Source: Candidatus Thorarchaeota archaeon (GTDB taxonomy: Archaea; Asgardarchaeota; Thorarchaeia; Thorarchaeales; Thorarchaeaceae). Taken from it: a stretch of 6,083 nt of DNA. Every line of letters starts with the position of its first letter. Positions within the stretch are counted from its first letter, which is position 1. Made by a program: the position numbers and the translations under genes. The DNA is taken from assembly GCA_020355105.1 (NCBI GenBank), contig CP070658.1:2263694-2269776 (forward strand), written 5' to 3'. This document shows, one piece after another, positions 1 through 5,874 of this stretch. The notes under the pieces are model-generated. The model was given only the letters and a program-made list of their open reading frames with translations, was not told the origin of the DNA and searched no databases.

Positions 1-304
1 AGAGGCCCTGGTCATTTGGTTTCTGACTCATCTCTCCTCTTACCTTGGTTGCGAGAATGATGTCTTCCCTCACACCACGATCCTTTATCCATCGGCCAAT
101 GATATCCTCCGATTTTCCCGCATAGGATTCTTCTGCCCACTTTGAGTAGATGTCTGCTGTGTCAATAGTCGTGAGGCCAGCTTCTAACGCGGCATCAAGT
201 ATCCTGTGACTATCCTCCTCATTGACTATCCACCCCATCTGCATGGTTCCCAAGATCAGACGGGATATGTTCAGACCTGTTCGTCCCAGATTCCTAAACC
301 TCAT
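1..304 (-). CDS. Aldo/keto reductase, N-terminal part (runs off the left edge)
   Basis: I translated the minus strand from the ATG at 304-302 and read 101 codons open to the window edge. The protein begins MRFRNLGRTGLNISRLILGT, the standard first strand and NADPH-side start of aldo/keto reductases, so this ATG is well supported. The family's catalytic Asp and Tyr are visible as D48 and Y53 in IDTADIYSKW, and the catalytic Lys as K87 in ILATKV. The catalytic His and the C-terminal cofactor-binding half lie outside the window. Family knowledge: these are cytosolic (beta/alpha)8-barrel enzymes that reduce aldehydes or ketones, usually with NADPH; the substrate cannot be told from this fragment. 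The gene is divergent from the surface-protein gene at 448. A promoter-like element 27-40 bp upstream suggests a nearly leaderless mRNA, and a perfect palindrome covers that promoter, implying repression. Family assignment is firm and the substrate is unknown. Confidence 0.92.
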   Translation of the reverse strand, partial: MRFRNLGRTGLNISRLILGTMQMGWIVNEEDSHRILDAALEAGLTTIDTADIYSKWAEESYAGKSEDIIGRWIKDRGVREDIILATKVRGEMSQKPNDQGL

Positions 305-317
305 GTATAAACTATCG

Positions 318-335
318 TTAACTCGGCCGAGTTAA
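318..335. promoter_or_regulatory. Perfect 18-bp palindrome, candidate operator of the aldo/keto reductase gene
   Basis: TTAACTCGGCCGAGTTAA reads identically on both strands with no spacer. It begins 13 bp upstream of the reductase start codon and overlaps the 3' half of the predicted promoter element at 331-344. A perfect two-fold symmetric site of this size at a promoter is typical of dimeric repressors such as TetR- or MarR-family proteins. The regulator is not in this window, so the family is a guess. The palindrome is seen; its operator role is inferred from position. Confidence 0.6.
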
Positions 336-344
336 GTCTTTCCC
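331..344 (-). promoter_or_regulatory. Putative BRE/TATA-like promoter of the aldo/keto reductase gene
   Basis: On the minus strand this reads GGGAAAGACTTAAC. A transcription start about 25 bp downstream would fall at roughly 305-308, immediately before the ATG at 304, which fits leaderless transcription common in archaea. A closely similar word, GGGAAGACTTGAAAG, lies upstream of the aldolase gene. There is no canonical TTTATA at this spacing, so the call rests on position and recurrence. Confidence 0.4.
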
Positions 345-390
345 TTCATCCAAGCCTCATGGGAAGGAAAGTCAAGGTAGATGACCAACT

Positions 391-400
391 AAGTCTTTTA
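391..400 (+). promoter_or_regulatory. Putative promoter element AAGTCTTTTA of the surface-protein gene
   Basis: The decamer AAGTCTTTTA lies 48 bp before the TTG start at 448. Counting about 25 bp downstream puts the transcription start near 425, leaving a short leader that contains the GGTGGTG ribosome-binding sequence at 434-440. The identical decamer occurs before valS at 1411-1420. It resembles an archaeal BRE followed by a T-rich TATA element. Inferred from recurrence and spacing. Confidence 0.45.
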
Positions 401-447
401 TGCACTCATCAGAACGAGTACCTGTGTAACCTTGGTGGTGTGACTAG

Positions 448-1311
448 TTGACACGTAGAAAGGTTTGCTTCATGTCGGTCGCTTTGGGTCTTCTGATGTT
501 TGCCTTCGTAACCTTACCTGCAAATGCATCTATTGTTGGCAACGTATACTACTTCGGGGCCACTTGGGTTGATCAGACGTTCCAAGAGAATGGCGGCCCG
601 ATTTACCAGTCCAAGTCCGAAGGCGCTTTCAAGATTACAGTGTTCAATGTGACTGAAGTCGGCGGCGATGACGTCTACGAGTACAACTACAATGGCTTTG
701 ACTGGATTGGCATAGCAATGCACGTAGACCATAACGATACGGTTGAGTTTCAAGACAACAAGGTGTATTTTGACCTCTCAACGACCGATGGTGACGCAGA
801 CAATCGTTCTGAATCCGCAGATGTTGAGGTGTACCCGGCGTGGTCATTTACGCACCATGGTCGCCATGCATTTGTAAACCCGGTGTGGAGTACTCACGAA
901 ACCGACTGGGGCTCTGCCGCCACGAGCGTAGAATCAAATCCAACAGTGTCCTACTTCACGCACAACATGGGAGATGGAAGCTTCTCCTTCCAGATTGTTG
1001 TTGAGGTTGAAGACACAGTAGACGTTGACGGAACACCTCAGGATGTGAACGGCACTCATACATTCATCTTCTCTGGTGCTTACGACTCCGACGGAATCAT
1101 GTCCTCCTGGTCACTTTCCGCTCAGCTGAATCTACAGAACGAGAACTACACATCCGACCAAACGGTGACCACAAGAGTTGCGAGGACCAGCGGTCTGGGT
1201 GGTCCGATAGTATTTGACTCTGCACTTGGTACGATCCTTGTAGCGGCTGGAGCCGCTGGGATAGTTGCACTTGTAGCAGGCCTTGCCATAGGTAAACGGC
1301 GATGGGGATAA
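448..1311 (+). CDS. Secreted, C-terminally membrane-anchored surface protein of unknown function
   Basis: I do not recognise a named family. The 287-residue product has a clear Sec-type signal peptide: a basic start (TRRK at 2-5), a hydrophobic core at about 8-22 and a likely cleavage site after ANA (25-27). The body is acidic and rich in aromatic, Asn, Thr and Ser residues, with alternating strand-like stretches, suggesting a beta-rich extracellular domain. N-glycosylation sequons are visible at N67, N96, N119, N201 and N233. A Gly/Ala/Val-rich membrane helix at about 259-281 ends in KRR (283-285), giving an outside domain and a very short cytoplasmic tail. The only Cys is in the signal peptide, so no disulfides are possible. 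The TTG at 448 is chosen over the in-frame ATG at 472 because the ATG would remove the positive n-region, and because GGTGGTG (434-440) sits 7 nt before the TTG. It probably has its own promoter and is not part of an operon. Envelope location is fairly sure; the function is unknown. Confidence 0.85.
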   Translation: MTRRKVCFMSVALGLLMFAFVTLPANASIVGNVYYFGATWVDQTFQENGGPIYQSKSEGAFKITVFNVTEVGGDDVYEYNYNGFDWIGIAMHVDHNDTVEFQDNKVYFDLSTTDGDADNRSESADVEVYPAWSFTHHGRHAFVNPVWSTHETDWGSAATSVESNPTVSYFTHNMGDGSFSFQIVVEVEDTVDVDGTPQDVNGTHTFIFSGAYDSDGIMSSWSLSAQLNLQNENYTSDQTVTTRVARTSGLGGPIVFDSALGTILVAAGAAGIVALVAGLAIGKRRWG

Positions 1312-1332
1312 CGAGTCCCTGTTGGCGCGCAA

Positions 1333-1342
1333 GCACGCGTGC
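1333..1342. repeat. 10-bp GC-rich palindrome GCACGCGTGC
   Basis: A perfect self-complementary decamer lies 21 bp past the stop of the surface-protein gene, in the gap before valS. It has no T-tract after it, so it is not an obvious terminator. It could be a small protein-binding site or chance; no partner copy is seen in the window. Confidence 0.3.
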
Positions 1343-1362
1343 AGGTCAAATCAAAGGTGAGT

Positions 1363-1380
1363 GAGAGGATACTTCCTCTT
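1363..1380 (+). terminator. Small hairpin with pyrimidine-rich 3' arm between the surface-protein gene and valS
   Basis: AGAGGA (1364-1369) and TCCTCT (1374-1379) pair perfectly around the loop TACT, and G1363 with T1380 adds a wobble pair. It lies about 50 bp past the stop codon of the upstream gene and 30 bp before the valS promoter element, a sensible place for transcription to end. Archaeal termination normally relies on T-tracts, and here only a short CTT follows, so this is a weak call. Confidence 0.25.
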
Positions 1381-1410
1381 ACAATGGAATGGATAAGCCA
1401 AGTTGCCCAC

Positions 1411-1420
1411 AAGTCTTTTA
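1411..1420 (+). promoter_or_regulatory. Putative valS promoter element AAGTCTTTTA
   Basis: This is an exact copy of the decamer upstream of the surface-protein gene. A start of transcription about 25 bp downstream would lie near 1445, leaving a leader of roughly 35-40 nt to the ATG at 1482. The position supports separate transcription of valS. Inferred from recurrence and spacing. Confidence 0.45.
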
Positions 1421-1481
1421 GGACAATCGCATTTCGAACTCAATAGCGGAAACTGTCTGCCCCTTGTTGACATCAAGGAGA

Positions 1482-3950
1482 ATGAATGTTTTGTCCAAAT
1501 TCGAACCCGCAATCAAGTCAAAGCGATGGAAACCAGAATCTGAGGAAGAGATGCTTGACCTCTGGTTCAAGGAGAATACGTATGCTTTCAATCCAGAATC
1601 TGAGAAGCCATTCTATACTGTGGACACTCCTCCACCATACCTTTCAGGCCCGATGCATGTGGGACAGGTGATTCACTATACGCAGATTGACATCAATGCC
1701 CGCTTTCGGAGAATGCAGGGTCTTGAGGTGAACTTCCCGCTAGGCATTGACCGAAATGGACTTCCTGTAGAGGTGAGAGTGGAACGAGAGCTTGGCCTCA
1801 AGATGCACGAAACACCTCGTGCTCACTTTCTTGAGAAGTGCAAAGAAACTCTTGACCAGGATGAAGAGATAGTAGTCCAAGGGTTCAAACGACTCGGCAT
1901 TGGCTTCAATACTTACGAGGAAGAGGGTAGCTACCGGACAGATAGCCCCAGATACAGAGCTGTGACGCAGGCGACATTCATTGAAATCTGGAACAAAGGC
2001 CTCGTGTACCGTGACTATAGGCCGAACAACTGGTGCTTTGACTGTGGAACCACCATAGCAGATGCAGAGGTCGAGTACTCCGAACGTCCAACGACTCTAT
2101 ACTATCTCTATTTCAATGTGGACGAGAAGGACCCCATCAAGATTGCCACAACGCGTCCTGAGCTTCTCTGTGCTTGTGGGGCAGTGTTCATTCACCCGGA
2201 TGACGCACGTTATCGAGAATATACAGGTAAGAGAGCGAAGGTCCCACTCTTCGACCTGGACGTGCCAATCATTGAGAGCACCACTGCGCAGATGGAGTTT
2301 GGGACAGGAGCCCTCATGGTCTGTAGCTACGGAGACCAAGCAGATATCATGGCATTTCGTGATTTCGCACTCAAACCAATAGCAGCCATTTCTCCAGATG
2401 GGACAATGACAGATGCAGCTGGCGAGTACTCTGGCATGAGGATTGAAGACGCCAGGAAGGAGATAATCAAAGATCTGAAGGAGAAGGGTCTGCTATACAA
2501 GGAGGAAGCATCAGTTCAAAGAGTCCCACTCTGCTGGCGGAGCAAGACACCCATCGAGTTCATCGCGATGGAGGAGTACTACATCAAACAGACCGACTTT
2601 GTAGAGGACCTACTAGAGATTGCTAGAGACGGTACCTTTTTCCCCTCACACCATCGGCAGGTTCTCATTGACTGGCTCAACAGAGTGACAGTGGACTGGC
2701 CTGTCAGTAGACGGAGATACTATGGCACGGAACTTCCAATCTGGTACTGCAATTCCTGCAATGAGCCAGTCCTGCCAGAGCCCGGCGAGCCTAGGTATTA
2801 TCAACCATGGAGGGAGGACCCCCCCTTCTCCAAATGCCCGAACTGCAAATCTGACGAGGGATTCACTGGTGAGGTCCGCACTTTTGATACATGGATGGAC
2901 TCGTCAATCAGTGGTCTGTATGTGGCCGGGTATGGGTATAATGACAATCTATTCAAGAAGTTGTTCGGCAGTGTCATGAGACCGCAGGGCAAGGACATTG
3001 TGCGGACTTGGTTATACTATTCTCTTCTCAGAACTTACCAGCTTCTTGAGAAACCTGCGTTCAGGGAGATGTGGATTTCTGGTCATGTGGTAGATGAGAA
3101 GGGAGAGACGATGAGTAAGTCAAAAGGCAACTCGCCACCGCCGATGCCGTTTGTGGAGAAGTATGGTGCCGATGCAATGCGTTTCTTTGGTGTGATGGAG
3201 GCCGGACTTGGCAGTGACATAAGATTCGCAGAGGATCGACTCGCTGGAGTATCCAAGTTCATCACGAAGCTATGGAACGTCGCACGATTCATCTCTATGT
3301 TTCCTGTCCCAGAGAGAATAGACTTCAAAAATCTCACACCGGTTGACCAGTGGATTCTTGCAGAAACCAACCAGCTAATTGAGAAGATTCTGCCGGACTG
3401 CGACGTGCTTGACTTCCATAGGCCATCTATGGAGATTCGTGGTTTCACGTGGAATCTCTTCGCAGATCACATCATTGAGATGCTAAAGGGACGATGCTTC
3501 AACACCGAAGGCGGTTTCTCTCGAGAAGAGCAGGAGTCCGCCTGGTTTGCCTTTCATGAAGCCCTCAACGTTCTCCTGAAGGCACTAGCTCCAATCACAC
3601 CTTACATCACAGACAAGATCTACCGTGAGCTCTATGACAAGAAGGGCATACACGGAGAGTTGTATCCCTCAGTCCAGAACGAATGGAAATCCAAGCTCAC
3701 AGAGCATACAGATATGTTGCTCAAGACGAATAGTGGTTTCTGGAAGTTCAAACGGGAGAACGAACTCTCACTACGCCAAGGACTTCCAGAAGCGTGGATA
3801 TCCAAGGACTTGAAGCCATGGGCTAGGGACCTTCAGGCAATGCATGGTATTGAGAAGCTGAATCTTGGGGAACCGACAGAAGAAGGATTAGTGAAGGTGA
3901 CACTACCTGAGTCGGAAGATGTCATCTTCATTCGAGCACCTTCGTCCTGA
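1482..3950 (+). CDS. valS: Valyl-tRNA synthetase (archaeal type, class I)
   Basis: It charges tRNA-Val with valine using ATP and hydrolyses mischarged Thr-tRNA. Numbered from the ATG at 1482 (822 residues), the class I signature is HVGQ at 59-62, followed by the ValRS-typical FPLGIDRNGLPVE at 85-97. The CP1 editing domain contains TTRPELL (223-229) and GTGALMVCSYGDQAD (274-288). The catalytic core resumes with VDWPVSRRRYYG (404-415). A four-Cys zinc-binding knuckle uses C423, C426, C452 and C455; a further C185-x2-C188 pair lies near the editing insertion. Next come RTFDTWMDSS (466-475) and TMSKS at 543-547. The helical anticodon-binding domain follows, ending in APITPYITDKIYREL. The length suits archaeal ValRS and is shorter than bacterial enzymes with their C-terminal coiled coil. 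The reading frame extends to a TTG at 1464, but AAGGAG at 1475-1480 would then lie inside the gene. That site is very close to the ATG (1 nt) and 10 nt from a TTG at 1491, so the exact start is uncertain. The family call is firm. Confidence 0.96.
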   Translation: MNVLSKFEPAIKSKRWKPESEEEMLDLWFKENTYAFNPESEKPFYTVDTPPPYLSGPMHVGQVIHYTQIDINARFRRMQGLEVNFPLGIDRNGLPVEVRVERELGLKMHETPRAHFLEKCKETLDQDEEIVVQGFKRLGIGFNTYEEEGSYRTDSPRYRAVTQATFIEIWNKGLVYRDYRPNNWCFDCGTTIADAEVEYSERPTTLYYLYFNVDEKDPIKIATTRPELLCACGAVFIHPDDARYREYTGKRAKVPLFDLDVPIIESTTAQMEFGTGALMVCSYGDQADIMAFRDFALKPIAAISPDGTMTDAAGEYSGMRIEDARKEIIKDLKEKGLLYKEEASVQRVPLCWRSKTPIEFIAMEEYYIKQTDFVEDLLEIARDGTFFPSHHRQVLIDWLNRVTVDWPVSRRRYYGTELPIWYCNSCNEPVLPEPGEPRYYQPWREDPPFSKCPNCKSDEGFTGEVRTFDTWMDSSISGLYVAGYGYNDNLFKKLFGSVMRPQGKDIVRTWLYYSLLRTYQLLEKPAFREMWISGHVVDEKGETMSKSKGNSPPPMPFVEKYGADAMRFFGVMEAGLGSDIRFAEDRLAGVSKFITKLWNVARFISMFPVPERIDFKNLTPVDQWILAETNQLIEKILPDCDVLDFHRPSMEIRGFTWNLFADHIIEMLKGRCFNTEGGFSREEQESAWFAFHEALNVLLKALAPITPYITDKIYRELYDKKGIHGELYPSVQNEWKSKLTEHTDMLLKTNSGFWKFKRENELSLRQGLPEAWISKDLKPWARDLQAMHGIEKLNLGEPTEEGLVKVTLPESEDVIFIRAPSS

Positions 3951-3952
3951 GC

Positions 3953-4396
3953 TCAGTGCACTAGAACATGATTCTCATGTTCGGTAGGACACTTCATACT
4001 GTTCGACACAAGACAATACTTCTCTGCAAGCTCTAGAGCTCTCTCAGCCTTTGGAACAAACTCTTCCGATTCGACTTCAACCGTGGTCGTCAAGTGAAGT
4101 TTCGTAAATTGAAACCCCTTCCCAACTCTCTTCAAGATGCCCTTGCCTTCGCATGTGAAAGACTTGAAGTCGAATCGCATTTTGTCTGTGAATGCGACGA
4201 ACGTAGTCATGAAGCATGCTGTTGCGGCTCCCACAAAGAGGTCTTCGGGGGAGATTATTCCCTCTGGACCTCCAAACTCAGGTGGTGATGAGACTAGTAC
4301 CTTGGGTTTTCCTTCAACAGTGAGATTTCCCTCTCTACCGTGGGTCCAGTCCACCTTCACGTGGTACTCATGTGACTCCTCACTCAATTCAATCAC
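3953..4396 (-). CDS. OsmC/Ohr-family protein, paralog A
   Basis: Family knowledge: OsmC/Ohr proteins are cytosolic dimers that reduce organic hydroperoxides with two conserved cysteines; some relatives have other or unknown roles. Here the 147-residue product has the expected layout: an N-terminal strand region, the helix motif SPEDLFVGAATACFM containing C61, then a central long helix and C128 in EKYCLVSNSMK, which matches the family's second Cys motif. C82 and C136 are extra. The product is about 42% identical, without gaps over 147 positions by hand count, to the neighbouring gene on the same strand. The longest reading uses a GTG start at 4396. Alignment with the neighbour suggests translation may really begin at the TTG at 4387, because GTGAT followed by four bases precedes that codon exactly as in the paralog. 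Its stop lies 2 bp from the valS stop, tail to tail. Its own promoter-like element lies at 4423-4434. The substrate is unknown; a YhfA-like role is possible. Confidence 0.88.
   Translation of the reverse strand: MIELSEESHEYHVKVDWTHGREGNLTVEGKPKVLVSSPPEFGGPEGIISPEDLFVGAATACFMTTFVAFTDKMRFDFKSFTCEGKGILKRVGKGFQFTKLHLTTTVEVESEEFVPKAERALELAEKYCLVSNSMKCPTEHENHVLVH
3964..3982. terminator. 8-bp stem hairpin at the valS / OsmC convergent junction
   Basis: GAACATGA (3964-3971) and TCATGTTC (3975-3982) are perfect inverted arms around a 3-nt loop. The hairpin begins 13 bp after the valS stop codon, and at the same time lies within the last codons of the converging OsmC gene. It could mark or stabilise the valS mRNA 3' end. 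No T-tract follows on the plus strand, and the bases also encode the EHENHV tail shared in part with the paralog, so the structure could be a coding by-product. Confidence 0.3.
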
Positions 4397-4422
4397 TAAG
4401 GTTTCACGAATAACCGACTAGC

Positions 4423-4434
4423 AAAAGGGTTTGG
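4423..4434 (-). promoter_or_regulatory. Putative promoter element of OsmC paralog A
   Basis: The minus strand reads CCAAACCCTTTT in the 46-bp gap between the two OsmC genes, about 36 bp before the TTG at 4387. A very similar word, CCAAAGCCTTTT, lies at nearly the same distance before paralog B. This suggests each paralog has its own promoter and that the promoter was copied with the gene. Inferred from similarity and spacing. Confidence 0.45.
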
Positions 4435-4442
4435 GTCTGGAC

Positions 4443-4877
4443 TCACTCTACAATTATCTCATTCTCATGTGCAATTGAGGACTTCATAGAGTTGCCAACA
4501 AAGCAATACTTCGCGCCGAGATACAACGCTCGTTCAAACTTCGGTTTCAGTTCCTTCGACTCAATAGCTAGCCTTGACCTAATCTCGATCTTCGTGATCT
4601 CAAAGCTCTTGCCAATCTGCTCCAGCGTACCAGATCCCACACACTCGAACGATTTGAAATCGATGTGCATCCTTCTTGTGAAATAGATGAAAGAGTTCAT
4701 GAAGCAGACCGTGACTGAGGCCACGAACAAATGCTCTGGCGTGTATAGGTCCGGAGAGCTCTCTTCACCCTTGGGTTTCACGACTTTGATGCTCGACCCA
4801 CCTTTGAGTTGGACTTCCCCGCCCTCTTTGTGGTCCCAGACCACTGTAACATCGTAGAGTTTCGGCTCCTCACCCAT
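4443..4877 (-). CDS. OsmC/Ohr-family protein, paralog B
   Basis: This is the tandem partner of the OsmC gene immediately downstream. It aligns without gaps and keeps both active-site cysteines: C58 in TPEHLFVASVTVCFM and C125 in AKYCFVGNSMK (144-residue numbering). It lacks the extra Cys near the C-terminus of paralog A, where KCPTEHEN is replaced by KSSIAHEN, and many surface positions differ, so substrate preference may have shifted. The reading frame opens with GTG at 4886, but I place the start at the ATG at 4877-4875. A strong Shine-Dalgarno sequence, GGAGTGAT (4889-4882), sits just ahead of the ATG and would be overlapped by the GTG. The expected role is peroxide or thiol-redox defence in the cytosol, from family knowledge. 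A promoter-like element in the 58-bp gap after the aldolase stop indicates independent transcription. Confidence 0.88.
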   Translation of the reverse strand: MGEEPKLYDVTVVWDHKEGGEVQLKGGSSIKVVKPKGEESSPDLYTPEHLFVASVTVCFMNSFIYFTRRMHIDFKSFECVGSGTLEQIGKSFEITKIEIRSRLAIESKELKPKFERALYLGAKYCFVGNSMKSSIAHENEIIVE

Positions 4878-4881
4878 TTGT

Positions 4882-4889
4882 ATCACTCC
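4882..4889 (-). promoter_or_regulatory. Ribosome-binding site deciding the start of OsmC paralog B
   Basis: GGAGTGAT on the minus strand matches the archaeal 16S 3' end (complement GGAGGTGATC) except for one missing G. Its GGAG core ends 8 nt before the ATG at 4877-4875. It overlaps the alternative GTG at 4886, which argues against that codon as the start. Confidence 0.6.
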
Positions 4890-4910
4890 GTTAATTACTG
4901 AAACTATAGG

Positions 4911-4922
4911 AAAAGGCTTTGG
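4911..4922 (-). promoter_or_regulatory. Putative promoter element of OsmC paralog B
   Basis: The minus strand reads CCAAAGCCTTTT, followed by CCTATAG. It lies 34 bp before the ATG at 4877, in the short gap after the aldolase gene. It matches the element before paralog A in 11 of 12 positions. It would give a very short leader beginning close to the ribosome-binding site. Inferred. Confidence 0.45.
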
Positions 4923-4935
4923 TATTGTGCTTGGC

Positions 4936-5826
4936 CTAAAGCTCCAGCATCATCTTTGTAATCTTCTTGGTAATCTCAAGTGCGTCATCCCATTTTCTCT
5001 GCCAGAGGTTACGACCGAATAACAGGCCCGCTGCACCTTGTTCAAGGCATGTCCTTGCTCTATATATGAGGTCCTCATCGCTAAGCATGCTACCTCCTGA
5101 GAAGAGCACCAAGGTCTTTCCGGCGGACTTGATGACTTTCTTGACCCCCTCCTCATAGTCAAGTTCCAAGGTGTCATAGGGTTCAGGTTGTTTGGACCGC
5201 GTCTTGGGGTCGTCCTCTGGTACGTTTAGCTTGACAGCGTCAGCGCCTAGTTCATTGGCGACTCTTGCAGCGTAGTCTACCGCATAGAGTGATTTCTTGC
5301 CCCCCTTCTGATCCACAGCCTCCCCGCGTGGATACGACCAAAGAATGATAGGCATGCCATAACGGTCCGCGTCGGCTTTCACCATCCTGAACTGATTCAT
5401 GTCCTCTACTTGTTTGGGGCTGCCTACATAGAGTGTATACCCAATGGCATCAGCACCAATTCTCACAGCATCCTCTACCGAGGCTGTCATGGGGGACAAT
5501 GCATGAGCATCAGACGGTATCTTGGTCTTACCATTCACTTTCAATACAATTGGTACTCTTCCAGCATACTTGGCGCCGTACTTCTCCGCCAAACCTAGAT
5601 GAAGGGCAATACCAGAGTAGCCGCCTTCGTCAGCGAGCCTAAACTGAAACTCAGGATCTTCACTTGGTGGGTTTGGGAAGAACGACAAAGGGCCGTGTTC
5701 CATTCCTTGGTCTATTGGAAGAATAAGCATGCGGCCATTGCCGGGGCCATGCTCGTACATGAGCCTCTGAAGCCTTGTTCTCTTTCCCAAGCTAAGGTAG
5801 TCCAAGTCATCAAGATTCAACACCAT
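4936..5826 (-). CDS. fba: Class I fructose-1,6-bisphosphate aldolase (DhnA/FbaB type)
   Basis: The enzyme reversibly splits fructose 1,6-bisphosphate into dihydroxyacetone phosphate and glyceraldehyde 3-phosphate through a Schiff base, in glycolysis or gluconeogenesis in the cytosol. The 296-residue product is full length for the archaeal class I family. It shows the diagnostic LPIDQGMEHG (36-45), the ILWSYPRG motif (161-168) with Y165, the probable Schiff-base lysine K199 in GADAVKLNVP, and the phosphate-binding loops FSGGS (242-246) and LLFGRNLWQR (268-277). The order and spacing match E. coli FbaB as I remember it. The related family that makes aminodideoxyheptulosonate (ADH synthase) is a less likely alternative, because the DQGMEHG and FSGGS contexts fit FBA better. 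The ATG at 5826 is supported by GAGGT at 5840-5836, 9 nt upstream. A promoter-like word at 5875-5889 suggests its own transcription, although the upstream tRNA is on the same strand. Confidence 0.94.
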   Translation of the reverse strand: MVLNLDDLDYLSLGKRTRLQRLMYEHGPGNGRMLILPIDQGMEHGPLSFFPNPPSEDPEFQFRLADEGGYSGIALHLGLAEKYGAKYAGRVPIVLKVNGKTKIPSDAHALSPMTASVEDAVRIGADAIGYTLYVGSPKQVEDMNQFRMVKADADRYGMPIILWSYPRGEAVDQKGGKKSLYAVDYAARVANELGADAVKLNVPEDDPKTRSKQPEPYDTLELDYEEGVKKVIKSAGKTLVLFSGGSMLSDEDLIYRARTCLEQGAAGLLFGRNLWQRKWDDALEITKKITKMMLEL

Positions 5827-5835
5827 TCTCTATCG

Positions 5836-5840
5836 ACCTC
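5836..5840 (-). promoter_or_regulatory. Ribosome-binding site of the aldolase gene
   Basis: The minus strand reads GAGGTCGATAGAGA and then ATG. GAGGT is a good match to the anti-Shine-Dalgarno sequence, with 9 nt to the start codon, and it supports the ATG at 5826. Confidence 0.55.
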
Positions 5841-5874
5841 TCGGCTCTGCCTGCAAAGTGCGTTACGTCGGGGG

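Noticed and set aside
338..371. Inverted repeat CTTTCC ... GGAAAG between the reductase and the surface-protein gene
   Set aside because: Only six exact pairs with a 22-bp spacer and imperfect extension; it overlaps the purine-rich part of a promoter-like element and is likely chance.
472..474. ATG as the start of the surface-protein gene
   Set aside because: It would delete the basic TRRK segment required for a good signal peptide; the TTG at 448 also has a better placed GGTGGTG sequence.
1146..1412. Minus-strand open frames opposite the end of the surface-protein gene (1097-1412)
   Set aside because: Three overlapping frames in the same place, rich in Arg, Pro and Ser with no domain signal, opposite a gene with clear signal peptide and membrane anchor. 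They are antisense shadows.
2062..2382. 106-codon plus-strand frame inside valS
   Set aside because: It is in another frame of the editing domain of valS, whose motifs are all in the main frame. There is no evidence of a programmed overlap.
3083..3448. 121-codon minus-strand open frame inside valS
   Set aside because: It lies opposite conserved ValRS catalytic and anticodon-domain sequence, has no recognisable domain and no ribosome-binding site, and is explained by the coding of valS.
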